46,093 nucleotides of DNA from Spirochaetaceae bacterium (GTDB lineage Bacteria; Spirochaetota; Spirochaetia; Treponematales; Rectinemataceae), in NCBI GenBank assembly GCA_025355995.1, contig JANXYQ010000091.1, positions 1 to 46,093 of the forward strand, written 5' to 3'. Positions 13,540 to 23,500 of this stretch are shown here, piece by piece; within the stretch, counting starts at the first letter, position 1, and every line of letters starts with the position of its first letter. The notes beneath the pieces were generated by a model. It searched no databases. It saw only the letters and a list, made by a program, of their open reading frames with translations, and was not told the DNA's origin. The translations under genes were made by a program, and so were the position numbers.

Positions 13540-15907
13540 CGCCCAGGGCTCCCAGCAGCTCCAGCACCCGCGCCTTGACCTCCGGGCCGGACGCGGGTCC
13601 GCCGCCGCCCCTCCCCGAGTCGGCGAAATCGACGCCTATGCAGGAGGGGCAGCCGCCGCCGCAGGGGCAGGCGACGAGCCGCTCCCTCGCCGCGGCGACC
13701 GAGGGACCGAGGAGCCGCGCGAGTCCCTCGGCGAGCCCGGTCCCTCCCGGGTACCGATCGAAGAAATACAGGGCGCCGCAGCCGAAGTGGGGATCGCGGA
13801 CGCGCTCCACCCGCCCGAGGTCCCGTCCATCGCACATCAGGAAGGCGGGCGCGATGTCGTGGAGCAGCCGCCCGGCGCCCGAGAGCACCGCCGCCTTGAA
13901 CGCCTCGCTCGAGCTCGCCGCGAGGGCGTCGCCTGCCTTCGTCCCCGCCTGGAAGAGTATGGCGATCGCGCGGGTCTGCATCTCCTCCGATGGAAGGTTT
14001 ATCTCGCCGTAGCCTATGTTCTCATGGCTGTGGAAGCGGAGTTTCTTGTATTTCTCGGCCTGGGTCCGGACGAGGACGTCGCCGAGGACGCACTCGGCGA
14101 CCGCCTTCGACCCCTCGGCGCCGAGGAGGAAGCGCTCGTCTTCCGTGAGCACCTCGATGTCGGTCTTGACGACCGCATCCGTCCAATACTCCAGGTCCTT
14201 TTCGGCGACGTGGCATATCCTGTTATCTATGTCGAGCTTCCTCACCATGAATTGCCTTCCGAGGTGGATGTAGACGGCGTTGTCGAAGATGAGCTCCTTC
14301 GCGCTCGGCCGATCCATCTCGCCGATCACCCTAGCCCCGCCCCCGGTCTCGTCGACGATGACGACGTTGTCGGCGGTGGCCGATCGCAGGGATATCCTCT
14401 CGCTCGGGTAGCCCTGGTCGGACCAGTACCAACGGCCGCCCGTGCGCCGCACGATGCCCTCTTCCTCGAGAAGGGAGAGGCCTACCTCGGTAGCGGAGCC
14501 TTCAGAGTCCTCGACGGCCTCCCCCGCCGCGCCGAGAACCTCGCCCTCCGCGAAGGGCAGTTCGAAGGCGGCGCATTTGAGGTGGTCCATGAAGATGTAG
14601 GGATTGTCGGGATCGATCCGGGCCTTCTCGGGGCTGCGGCCGAAGAAGTATTCGGGATGGGAGATGATGTATTGGTCCAGGGGCGAGGAGGAGGCTACGA
14701 GGATCGCGAGCGAGACGGAGCCCCGCCTGCCCGCCCTGCCCGCCTGCTGCCAGAAGCTCGCGAAGGCGCCGGGGAAGCCCGCGACGACGGCCGCGTCCAG
14801 GCCGCCTATGTCTATGCCGAGCTCGAGAGCGTTGGTCGAGACGACGCCGTGTATCGAGCCTTCGCGGAGGCCCTTCTCGATAGCCCGCCTCTCGCTCGGC
14901 AGGAGGCCTCCCCTATAAGGGCTCACGCGGATGCCCTCGTTGCGGTTGTAGGGATTGGCGAGGGCCTCGGTGATGTACGAGGCGATAAGCTCGACCTTGA
15001 GCCTGGAGCGGGCGAAGAGGATGGTCTTTACCCCGGCCCGGAGGAGCTTCAGCGCGAGCGACTCGGACTCGGTCGCGGTGCTCTTGCGTATGCCCTGCAC
15101 CGGATCGACGAGGGGCGGGTTATAGAAGACTACGACGCGCTCGCCGCGCGGGGCGCCGTTCTCCTCTATCTCCTCGACCTCGCGGCCTATGAGCGAATGA
15201 GCGAGCTCCCCGGGGTTGCCTATCGTCGCCGAACAGAGGATGAAGCGGGGAGAGGCGCCGTAGAAGGAGGCTATTCGCAGGAGCCTGCGCAGGACGTTCG
15301 CGACGTGGCTGCCGAAGACCCCGCGATAGGCGTGCATCTCGTCTACCACGACGTAGCGGAGGTTCGAGAAGAAATGTATCCACTTCGCGTGGTTGGGCAG
15401 GACCCCGGAGTGGAGCATGTCGGGATTCGAGATCACGATGCGCCCGGTGTCGCGAGCCGCCACGCGCAGGGAATCCGGCGTGTCGCCGTCGTAGGTATAC
15501 ACGCGGAGGGGCAGCTGCCCGCCCAGTGCCAGCTCGTTGAGCTCGGCCTGTTGATCCTGGGACAGGGCCTTCGTTGGGAAGAGGTATAGCGCCCTCGCCG
15601 TGCCCTCCTCGAGGAGCGTCTGGATGACGGGAAGGTTGTAGCACAGCGTCTTGCCGCTCGCCGTGGGAGTCACTACTACGAAATCCTTCCCGTCGCGCGC
15701 GAGCTCGTAAGCCCTCGCCTGGTGAGAATAGAGGCGGTCTATGCCGCGGGACGCCAGCGCTCCGGCGAGGGAGGGAGCCAGGTCGTCGGGCAACGGGGCC
15801 CACACGGCCTCGCGGAGCGACATGCGCTCGACGTGGGCCACGCGCGGCCCGATTTCCGGATCCGAGAGCAGATCCTCGATGAACGACGTGGCAGAAGGCC
15901 TGATCAT
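13529..15907 (-). CDS. mrfA: MrfA-like DEAD/DEAH-box DNA helicase with C-terminal DUF1998 zinc-binding region
   Basis: 792 residues. The Walker A motif TPTASGKT is at 80-87, motif II DEMH at 189-192 (a DExH variant), motif III SAT at 226-228, and motif VI QQAGRAGRRG in the second RecA domain. The C-terminus carries four closely spaced cysteines (CPCGGGCPSC), the metal-binding feature of the MrfA/YprA group. In Bacillus this ATP-dependent 3'-5' helicase acts with MrfB in a nucleotide excision-like repair of interstrand crosslinks. The ATG at 15907 begins seven bases after a possible -10 box, with no Shine-Dalgarno sequence. A long open frame on the opposite strand is a composition shadow. Confidence 0.92.
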   Translation of the reverse strand: MIRPSATSFIEDLLSDPEIGPRVAHVERMSLREAVWAPLPDDLAPSLAGALASRGIDRLYSHQARAYELARDGKDFVVVTPTASGKTLCYNLPVIQTLLEEGTARALYLFPTKALSQDQQAELNELALGGQLPLRVYTYDGDTPDSLRVAARDTGRIVISNPDMLHSGVLPNHAKWIHFFSNLRYVVVDEMHAYRGVFGSHVANVLRRLLRIASFYGASPRFILCSATIGNPGELAHSLIGREVEEIEENGAPRGERVVVFYNPPLVDPVQGIRKSTATESESLALKLLRAGVKTILFARSRLKVELIASYITEALANPYNRNEGIRVSPYRGGLLPSERRAIEKGLREGSIHGVVSTNALELGIDIGGLDAAVVAGFPGAFASFWQQAGRAGRRGSVSLAILVASSSPLDQYIISHPEYFFGRSPEKARIDPDNPYIFMDHLKCAAFELPFAEGEVLGAAGEAVEDSEGSATEVGLSLLEEEGIVRRTGGRWYWSDQGYPSERISLRSATADNVVIVDETGGGARVIGEMDRPSAKELIFDNAVYIHLGRQFMVRKLDIDNRICHVAEKDLEYWTDAVVKTDIEVLTEDERFLLGAEGSKAVAECVLGDVLVRTQAEKYKKLRFHSHENIGYGEINLPSEEMQTRAIAILFQAGTKAGDALAASSSEAFKAAVLSGAGRLLHDIAPAFLMCDGRDLGRVERVRDPHFGCGALYFFDRYPGGTGLAEGLARLLGPSVAAARERLVACPCGGGCPSCIGVDFADSGRGGGGPASGPEVKARVLELLGALGGGA

Positions 15908-15914
15908 GGTCTAT

Positions 15915-15944
15915 ACTGTACCCGTTATCGCCACCTTTCGTAAA
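15915..15944 (-). promoter_or_regulatory. Candidate promoter of mrfAB (leaderless arrangement)
   Basis: On the minus strand TTTACG (15939-15944), 18 bases, TACAGT (15915-15920), then seven bases to the ATG. Both hexamers are 4/6 matches, so this is weaker than the other leaderless examples in the window. It lies in the 60-base gap shared with the divergent glgC gene. Confidence 0.4.
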
Positions 15945-15967
15945 CGGCGGCGAGAGAGGAGATTCAG

Positions 15968-17239
15968 ATGCCCAAAGTCCTTTCAATCGTGCTCGGAGGA
16001 GGCAAGGGAACCCGTCTTTTCCCCCTTACCAAGGATCGAGCCAAGCCCGCGGTTCCCTTCGGGGGCAAGTACCGCCTCGTCGACATCCCTATTTCCAATT
16101 GCATCAACGCCGGCTTCAACCAGATCTATATAGTCACGCAATTCAACTCGGCCTCCCTGCATCTCCACGTCGGCAGGACCTACAATTTCGACAGCTTCTC
16201 GAAGGGCTTCGTGCAGGTCCTCGCGGCCGAGCAGACGCTCGTGCACTCGGGCTGGTTCGAGGGAACCGGCGACGCCGTGCGGAAGAACCTCGTCCATTGC
16301 AGGCCCCAGAATCCCAGCCACTACATCATCCTATCGGGCGACCAGCTCTACCGGATGGACCTTGCGGACATGTTCGAGAAGCACGTCGAGTCCGGCTGCA
16401 GGCTCACGATAGCCTGCACGACGGTGAGCCGCTCGGAGGCGAGCGCCCTCGGCATCCTGGCCATCGACAAGGACTCCCGCATCGTCGACTTCCAGGAGAA
16501 ACCGGGCCCCACCAAGGCGATAGACTCGTTCAAGATCCCGAAGGAACTCCAGGGCGACCGCCGCGGGGGCAAGGACTACCTCGGGAGCATGGGCATCTAC
16601 ATCTTCGACGCCGAGCTTATGGAGAAGGCGCTCTCGGGCTCGGAGAACGACTTCGGTAAGGAGATCATCCCCACCATCCTCACCCAGGAGAAAGTGAACG
16701 CCTATGTCTTCGACGGATACTGGGAGGACATCGGGACCATCAAGTCCTTTTACGAGGCCAACCTTGATCTCACCGCCATCAATCCGAAATTCAATTTCTA
16801 CGAAGAAGACAGGCCCATACACACCCACAAGCGCAATCTGCCCGCCTCCAAGCTCAACTATTGCTCCATCAACCAGGCCTTGACCGCCGAGGGCTGTATC
16901 ATCACGAACGCGTCGATCACGAGATCGATCGTCGGAGTGCGGACGGTCATCGAATCGGGGGCGAGCTTGGACGGAGTGGTATGCATGGGCGCCGACTATT
17001 ACGAGATCCCCGCGCAAAAGGCGGCGAATAAGGCCGCCGGCAGGCCCGACGTAGGCATCGCTCAAGGCTCGATCATCAAGGGCGCAATAATCGACAAGAA
17101 CGCTCGAATCGGCGAGAACTGCCGCATCGGCATCGATCCCAAGGAAAGACCCGACGGCGACTTCTCCATGTATTATATTGTAGACGGGATAATAGTCATC
17201 CCCAAGAATGGGATAATTCCCTCGGGCACAGTTATTTAG
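15968..17239 (+). CDS. glgC: Glucose-1-phosphate adenylyltransferase
   Basis: 423 residues. Makes ADP-glucose from ATP and glucose 1-phosphate, the committed step of bacterial glycogen synthesis. The nucleotidyltransferase motif GGGKGTRL (10-17) is followed by AKPAVPFGGKYRLVDIPISN. The glucose-phosphate binding region includes FQEKP and ILSGDQLYRMD. The C-terminal left-handed beta-helix has hexapeptide-type repeats (GSIIKGAIIDKNARIGENCRIG). The ATG at 15968 has GAGAGGAGA upstream. No other glycogen gene is in the window. Its 3' end overlaps the convergent lipoprotein gene by eight bases. Confidence 0.95.
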   Translation: MPKVLSIVLGGGKGTRLFPLTKDRAKPAVPFGGKYRLVDIPISNCINAGFNQIYIVTQFNSASLHLHVGRTYNFDSFSKGFVQVLAAEQTLVHSGWFEGTGDAVRKNLVHCRPQNPSHYIILSGDQLYRMDLADMFEKHVESGCRLTIACTTVSRSEASALGILAIDKDSRIVDFQEKPGPTKAIDSFKIPKELQGDRRGGKDYLGSMGIYIFDAELMEKALSGSENDFGKEIIPTILTQEKVNAYVFDGYWEDIGTIKSFYEANLDLTAINPKFNFYEEDRPIHTHKRNLPASKLNYCSINQALTAEGCIITNASITRSIVGVRTVIESGASLDGVVCMGADYYEIPAQKAANKAAGRPDVGIAQGSIIKGAIIDKNARIGENCRIGIDPKERPDGDFSMYYIVDGIIVIPKNGIIPSGTVI

Positions 17240-18863
17240 TGTATAGCCTAAAGCGCGTGGGCGTGGCTTGGAACGTCCAGCCGGCCACTACCCAGTATCG
17301 CTTGCCCTTTTCCATATAGGCTCCCGCGCTCGAGCTAGAGCCCACCTCGTCTATGCTGGCCGCGATTTCGCGGCCGGCATCGTCGTAGATGGCGACCACC
17401 GTGCCGGCAGCCCCGGGCTTGGCGCCGAAGCTGCGTTTCCCGCTCGCCAGACAATCGTAGCGAAATGCCGTGAAGGCGACTTCGGTATCCACGGGCATTC
17501 CTTGGGAGAAGAGATCGAACCGAAGGTAACGCTTCGGTTCGGCCAGGTCGCCGGGCTTGAAGCGGCCCAGGGCGGTCTCGAGCGCAGCAGCCGCATCGGG
17601 CGGAGCCGAGATGGCGGCGTCTAGGGCCGATATCGCCGAACCCCTATCCCGGTCCTTTCCGACTAGCACCAGGGATCCATCTATGAGGAGGAGGAGGAGC
17701 CCTCCCCTCGCACCGGGAACGGCTTGAGGCGAGTCGAAGGCGGGAGAGCCGAGCTCGGCCAGGGAGCTCGCCGCGTCGCCCGCCCTCGAGTTGAGCAGGA
17801 TGCCTCGCCCCGTCCGCCCGTCGATCCCGGCGTAAAGCGTATCCTTGTCCGCGGCGATGAACGAGGTGACGCCTTCCCAGGCCCAGGATCGCAAGACCTG
17901 ACCGCTCTTCGTCTCGATTTCCGAGGCGCCGCCGCCGACGAGGGCGACTATCGCGCGCGAGCCGTCGGCTATCGGCCGGATCGAGGGATCGAAGGGGCCG
18001 GGCGAGGCTCCGATGCCCTTGCCGTCGGCGAGGGAAAAGACGGAGAGGCTGCCGCTGTCGGCGAGGACGAGGGCGACGCCGTTGCCCGCCGATATCGAGC
18101 GGGCCCGGGCAGTCAAAGCGGCGCTCCAGACCGCGGTTCCGCTCGATTCGTCGAAGGCATCGAGCATGGAACCCGCCGCCGCGACGATGATTCCCGGCGC
18201 ATAGGCGATATCCGCGGCCCCCGCCGCCAGGCTATGCGACCACAGCTGGGCTCCCGTCGAGGCGTCGAGGAGGCGAAGCCACCCGGCCTCGTCGGCGACG
18301 GCGATTCGCCCCCCCGGAACGGCGAGGAGACGACTAGCCGGCGGACCTTCGCTTTTCCAGGCTTCGGTCAGCCTCTCCCCCTCGCGTTCGGCCAGCAAGC
18401 CGCGTAAAGAACCACGGCCCGGGGCGAGGGCATCGGCACAGGCGGCGATCACCCTCTCCCCCGCGGAGGCTAAGGCCAGGATCGGTCCGGGTAGGCTCGC
18501 TCGCGCGCCCGAGGCAAGGACGAGCTCGTAGCCCTGACGCTCCGAAGCGGACCGAGGGTCGAGGCGCCGCGCGATCGCGGCCGTCGAAAGCCCGCCGCCG
18601 AGTGCCAGTGAAACGCCGGCCTCGGGCAGGCCGGAGGCGGCGATGAGGGCCACCGGCGATTCCGGGCTCGCCGCGATCCCGCCGAGCAGGCCCGAACTCT
18701 CGAAGGCAGCGCGCGGATCGGGCCCCTTCGTTTCGAGGGCGCCCTCCGCCGATCCTGCGCCCTGGCCGCCGCCCTTGGTCGCGCCTTCGCGCGCAGGGCA
18801 GGAGGCGAAAGCCAGGGCGGCTACGAGCGTCAGCGCGAGGGCCCCGCGTTTCGAGGCTCTCAT
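17232..18863 (-). CDS. Lipoprotein with a PQQ/WD-like beta-propeller domain
   Basis: 543 residues. A type II signal peptide (basic start, hydrophobic stretch, lipobox AFASC with the acylated Cys at about 21) is followed by a low-complexity linker. Repeats of four-stranded type follow, with patterns such as GRIAVADEAGWLRLLDASTGAQLW and IIVAAAGSMLDAFDESSGTAVW, typical of PQQ-like beta-propellers. A C-terminal region of about 120 residues (YLRFDLFSQGMPVDTEVAF) is not recognised. It should be anchored in the envelope facing the periplasm or outside. The ATG at 18863 overlaps the TGA of the upstream gene. Last gene of the envelope cluster; its role is unknown. BamB is also a propeller lipoprotein, but this gene is not clearly BamB. 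Confidence 0.8.
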   Translation of the reverse strand: MRASKRGALALTLVAALAFASCPAREGATKGGGQGAGSAEGALETKGPDPRAAFESSGLLGGIAASPESPVALIAASGLPEAGVSLALGGGLSTAAIARRLDPRSASERQGYELVLASGARASLPGPILALASAGERVIAACADALAPGRGSLRGLLAEREGERLTEAWKSEGPPASRLLAVPGGRIAVADEAGWLRLLDASTGAQLWSHSLAAGAADIAYAPGIIVAAAGSMLDAFDESSGTAVWSAALTARARSISAGNGVALVLADSGSLSVFSLADGKGIGASPGPFDPSIRPIADGSRAIVALVGGGASEIETKSGQVLRSWAWEGVTSFIAADKDTLYAGIDGRTGRGILLNSRAGDAASSLAELGSPAFDSPQAVPGARGGLLLLLIDGSLVLVGKDRDRGSAISALDAAISAPPDAAAALETALGRFKPGDLAEPKRYLRFDLFSQGMPVDTEVAFTAFRYDCLASGKRSFGAKPGAAGTVVAIYDDAGREIAASIDEVGSSSSAGAYMEKGKRYWVVAGWTFQATPTRFRLYTK

Positions 18864-20536
18864 GGGCGCCAGCCCCTTAGGAGGGCAAGCTCGAGGTCGG
18901 CCCTATCGAGTGGGTGAAGGAGGCGGGCGGGGCTCCCTTCCTTCGGGAAGGCATCGATGGCGAAGGCCAGTCTCGAGCCCTCGGGGTCGTAAGCCGACAC
19001 GACGACTTGATCGTATTTGGCCAAAACCTGGGCTCGCTCGACCTTCGTCAATTCGGCTTTCTGCGTGAAGCCTGCCGCGCGCGCGAATTCGCCGGCGTAC
19101 TCCGCGGCCGCTAGGTCGGCGCGGACGGGAAAGGATATGGATTGACCGGCGGCGTCGGTCGCGGTGGCGAAGAAAGCCAGTTCGCGGCCGAAAGCCTCGG
19201 GCGGGGGCTGTAGATCGATCATCCTTACGAGTAGGCTCGCTGGGGCCGAGCCCAAGGCCTGCGCGGCAGCCTTGGCTACCTGGGGCGAGCCTTCAAGCCG
19301 GGCTTGGGCGCCCTCGGCCGCCTGAGCGTAAATTGCGGAGATGCGTCGTGAAGCCTCAGCGAATAGGCTCGCATAGCGGGACTCCCGCCTCGCGACCTCG
19401 GCGAACCCCCGTTTTTCCAATAGTAGGAGGGCCGGCTCGGGGCCGCGCCGCGTCGCGCCCGGCTCCTCCTCGTCAGCGATCGCCACCTCGAGGCCGTTCA
19501 GCGCGGCGATCGCGGCGAGAGGCTCAGTCGCTGCGCTGGGCGCCTGGGCGAGGGGGATCGCCCGCCCCGCCGCGGAAGCGAAGACGGACAGCACGGACTC
19601 GCTCACCCCGCACAGCGAGGCGAGGTAGCGGCGACCGGCTGCCGGGGATCCGGCCCAGGCCGCCGATAGGCGGCTAGCGGCCTCGGCCGCGGCGCATTCG
19701 CGAGGGCCGCGAGTCGACATGGCAGCGAGTAGGGCCGCCATCCGTTCCTGCCCGATGGCGTCGAGGGAAGCGATGCCCTCGCCGAGGGATGAGATTTCCA
19801 CGGCCGTCGCAGCGGCGAGATCGCCGGGGTACGAGGCGAGATAGGATGCCGAAATCCACGCCTCGTACGCAGCCGCGGCGCCCTCGAGGCGCTCGAGCGG
19901 ACCGGCCGCGGTGGGGGACAGAGCGAGAATTCGCGCCTTGGCCGCGACGAGCGATCGAGCGATCCTCTCGGGCTCCCTGCGCGCCATCGAAGCGGCGGCT
20001 TCGCGCGCTCCCGCGGCTCCTTCCCTGCGCAGGAGCGTCACCAGCTCGGCGATCTCCGGAAAAAAGGCGAATGCGTCCTTGGATTTCCCCTCGAAGTACC
20101 GTTCGAGGCCGATGGAGGACTTTTCCCCGATCCCGGATGCGAGTATGGTCTCGGCCAGGGATTCTGCTGCTGAGGCCATGCCCTCTTCGATGGCGGAAAG
20201 GAGCCGCGCGGACGCGGCGGCCCTCGTCCGCGCCGCCGCGAAAACCGCGGGCGCATCGGCGGACTTGCCCGAGCCGTCCGCCCTGACCCACGAAATTCCG
20301 CTCGCCTTCGAGGAAGCGATGCGCGCGAAGGCGTCGAGCGCTTCGTCCTCCGCCTTGAGCTGGGCCTCCCTCGCGGCCCTGCGCCTCGCGTCCATAGCGG
20401 CCGAGGCTTCGTCCATCGTCGCAAGCAGCCTTGCGGCCTTGGCGGCGGACTTGGCCGGCAAGTAGGCCGTCACGCCCTGGGGATAGGCTGCGGCGGAGGA
20501 GAAAAAGGCCGCGAGCAGGAGGACCGAAATCTTCAT
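18860..20536 (-). CDS. Secreted Ala-rich helical protein of unknown function
   Basis: 558 residues with a cleavable signal peptide (MKISVLLLAAFFSSAAA, cleavage probably after AAA or nearby). Most of the remaining chain is very rich in Ala, Glu, Arg and Ser with long predicted helices. The last 120 residues are more varied (ERAQVLAKYDQVVVSAYDPE, SRLAFAIDAFP) and may form a beta-rich module. I do not recognise a family. It is placed between a secreted beta-helix protein (8 bases upstream) and a propeller lipoprotein (4-base overlap), so the three are likely made together in the envelope. Confidence 0.78.
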   Translation of the reverse strand: MKISVLLLAAFFSSAAAYPQGVTAYLPAKSAAKAARLLATMDEASAAMDARRRAAREAQLKAEDEALDAFARIASSKASGISWVRADGSGKSADAPAVFAAARTRAAASARLLSAIEEGMASAAESLAETILASGIGEKSSIGLERYFEGKSKDAFAFFPEIAELVTLLRREGAAGAREAAASMARREPERIARSLVAAKARILALSPTAAGPLERLEGAAAAYEAWISASYLASYPGDLAAATAVEISSLGEGIASLDAIGQERMAALLAAMSTRGPRECAAAEAASRLSAAWAGSPAAGRRYLASLCGVSESVLSVFASAAGRAIPLAQAPSAATEPLAAIAALNGLEVAIADEEEPGATRRGPEPALLLLEKRGFAEVARRESRYASLFAEASRRISAIYAQAAEGAQARLEGSPQVAKAAAQALGSAPASLLVRMIDLQPPPEAFGRELAFFATATDAAGQSISFPVRADLAAAEYAGEFARAAGFTQKAELTKVERAQVLAKYDQVVVSAYDPEGSRLAFAIDAFPKEGSPARLLHPLDRADLELALLRGWRP

Positions 20537-20544
20537 GCCATGAC

Positions 20545-23500
20545 CTAGTCGGCTAGTTCTTCCGCGCCGATATCGGGGCCCGCGTTTCCGGGGACCTCTC
20601 GACCCGGTCCGGGCCGGCGATGCCCGCTGAAGTCGACATCGTATCCCGAGCTGAGGGGAAGGGCGCCGCTCACGCAGGCGGAGTCCGGGCGAAGGGGAGC
20701 CTGGGCCTTGACTGCTGCGGCGAAGGTACGCTCGGGCGCTTCCGATATGATCGGCCTCGCCGAATAGAGCGCCTGGTCGGCGTTGAGAGCATTGAGGGAG
20801 TCGAGGTCGCTCGCCTCATACGCTCCCGAAAGAAGCCTGTCGAACCCCCAGACGCAATCGGCGACCAGCACGCCCTGCCCCGGGGCGGAGCCGGATCGAT
20901 ACAGCTCGGAGCCGCCGCCGGAGCACTCGAGTATGCAATTCCAAACCTGGGGGGGCGTGCCCTGCACGTCGAAGAAGCGAAGGCCTCCCTTGTCGGAATC
21001 CGCGACGATCGTATCGTGCCTGAAGGCGGGGCCTCCATCGGAGATCTCGAAGAGCACACCGGGTCCCTTCCACAAGACGAGGGCCTTGCTGTTCTTAATT
21101 TCCCCTTTTACGCTCTTGAAGGAGCCGAGGCGCAGGAAGCCCGAGCCGCCCTCGGCCTTGATGAGGCTGCGGTCGACGAGGAGGGAGGCGGACCTCAGGG
21201 ACAGCAGATTCAAGCCGAGGTCCGAGCCGCTGTCGATGAGGGACTGGCTGATCGACAGGGAACCTCCGTCCATGTCGAAGGCGCCGAAGATACGGACTCC
21301 CTTCGCCCCCGCGACGGTGCTCCCGGAAATGGAGATATCGCTCGAATCGGAGGAGAAGGCGGTGCCCGACATCGCCCTGGTAGCCTTGATCCGCGAGCCG
21401 CTGAAGGCGATCCTCGAACGAAGCGCGGAGACGATCAGGAGGTCCCCGTCGGCTCCGGCGACAATCGAGGAATCGGCGACGGCCAGGGAGGCGTTCGACA
21501 GTGAGATGAGGGGACCGGGTCCTGCCGAATCCGCGGAGAGATCCACTTTATTGAAGGAGAGCGAGCCCCCCTTTTGGGTGAAGGCGGTCTGCCCCTTCAG
21601 CAGCGAGACGCGGACCGTCGCGCGCGCGGAAGGATCCTTCGCCCATAGCTTGCCGAAGCCGCCGGCCAAGCTTATTTCCGCGTTGCCTACGACCGGCGCG
21701 CGCATCTCGAAGGCGCCACGCAGGTTCACGCTCCTCCTGCCGGACTTCAGGGCCGACGCGAGCGCGGCGTCGATGCTCTTGAACGGCCGGTCGGGCGAGC
21801 CGTCGCCCTTGTCCCCGCCGTCCTCTGCCGCGTAAACCGATGAGCGGTCCACGATGATCGTTAGGCTCTTCATCTCGGTCGATTTGTTCCCGGCCGCATC
21901 CAAGTCGTAGGCGCGCACGATGTAGGTCACCGGGCCGGCGTCGGAGCCCGCGAGCTCGAGGTTAGCCTTGACCGGCGCAAAGGGGCCGTTGATGCCGTCG
22001 GCGGAGACCGAAGCGAAGACATCCTTCCCGCCTGTGCCGGGCACTAGGGAAAGGCTCACCGCCTTGTCGGAATAGGCTGTCGGCGTTTCCGCCGGCCTGG
22101 GCGGGTCTGGGGGCTTGCGGTCCAGGGAAAAGCGCAGGACCCGTCCCTCCCCGCCCGAGCCTCCCGAGAAGGCCCGATAGCGCAGCACGACGGCTCGCTC
22201 CTCTCCTGCGGGACAGGAGAGCGCGAGGGAATCGCCGAGGAGCGGGGAGGAAAATGTGGGCTCGGGCGGAATCGTGCCGTCGAGGCGTATCTCGTATCGC
22301 AGGGTCGCCTTCGCCGCAGGCTTGAGCGTTACGTCGCCTGCGATCGCGGCGCCATCCGCGACGCCCGTCAACGCGATATCGGGAAGGAGCTCGGGCAGGG
22401 CGAGGAGGATCGAGCTCGAGGCCGAGCGCTGGCCGAGGTCGTCCTCGCCGTACCAGCTTATCTTGACCGAGCTCCTCTCTCGGGGCAGCGCGATCGGCGC
22501 GGCATAGAGCGAGGGCGCGGAACCGTCGACCGAGGCGAAGAGGGCTCCGTCGTAGGAGGGAAAGGCGGCGAAGGCTCCCCTGCCGGCGGGATCGGCGGCG
22601 AGGGTCGGCGCCTCGGGCGCTGCCGGCAGGGGGACTTCGTCGGCGGGATTCGACAGGTGGACGCCGAGGGGCTTCGTGGAATACGTGGCCACGCCGTCCC
22701 TGAGCAGGCCGTAATATACGGTCAGGTCCCCCGCCCAACCGTAGGGACAGGGCAGGCGCAGCTTGGCGACGCCGCCGTCGGCCGAGATCCTCTCAAAGTC
22801 GCCGAGATAGGACGGGGGCGATTCGGGATCGACGTCGAGGAGGAGGGCTGCTCCCGGCGGGACGGCGAGCCTGAGCTCCGAGTAGCCGCGCGCGGCCTCG
22901 AGCTCTGGCTTGGGAAGGGAGTCGTCGACGGCTATGGCCAAGGAGTCGGGTTGGGGGGCGGCCGCGGGCAGGCCCGCCTCCGCAAGTCGATACACGAATC
23001 GCGAGGGATAGCTCCGATTGCCCGATTGGTCGACCGAATAGGCGAGGACCGTATAGGTCGCCGTGCCGGAGGCAGGGGGTCGCAGGCTCGGCCGCGAATC
23101 CTCGCCGTAGCGGGAGAAGGAGGGAGAGCCGCCGTCGGGGCCGACGAGGGTCCAGAATATGTCAGCACCCTCCTCTCCCGTGAGGACGGGCTTGAGGGCC
23201 TCGCGGAAAAGCCCCGTCGCGGGCTCGGCGCTCGGCGCTCGGGGCCGAGTCTTGTCGATGACGTAGCCGGTGACCGGCGCCTCCGCGGATCCCCCCCGAT
23301 CCGTCGTCACTTGCATGAGATAGGCGCGGGTTTCCCCCGGGGTCGCGGAAAGGGTAAGGCTGCGATCATAGGGTATATATTGGCCGTCGGGCAGGAAACG
23401 GAAGAACGAGGTCCCGTGGTCCGGCGGATAGACTACCAGGTCCTTGCCCGAGACGAAGGATTGGTCAGGCGCGGGCAGGGCCGAGGGCTCGCCGGCGGCC

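Noticed and set aside
13382-15589. A 735-codon open frame on the plus strand opposite mrfA and mrfB
   Set aside because: It is antisense to two genes with full catalytic motifs, has no family features, and is rich in the residues expected from reading GC-rich codons backwards. It is a composition shadow.
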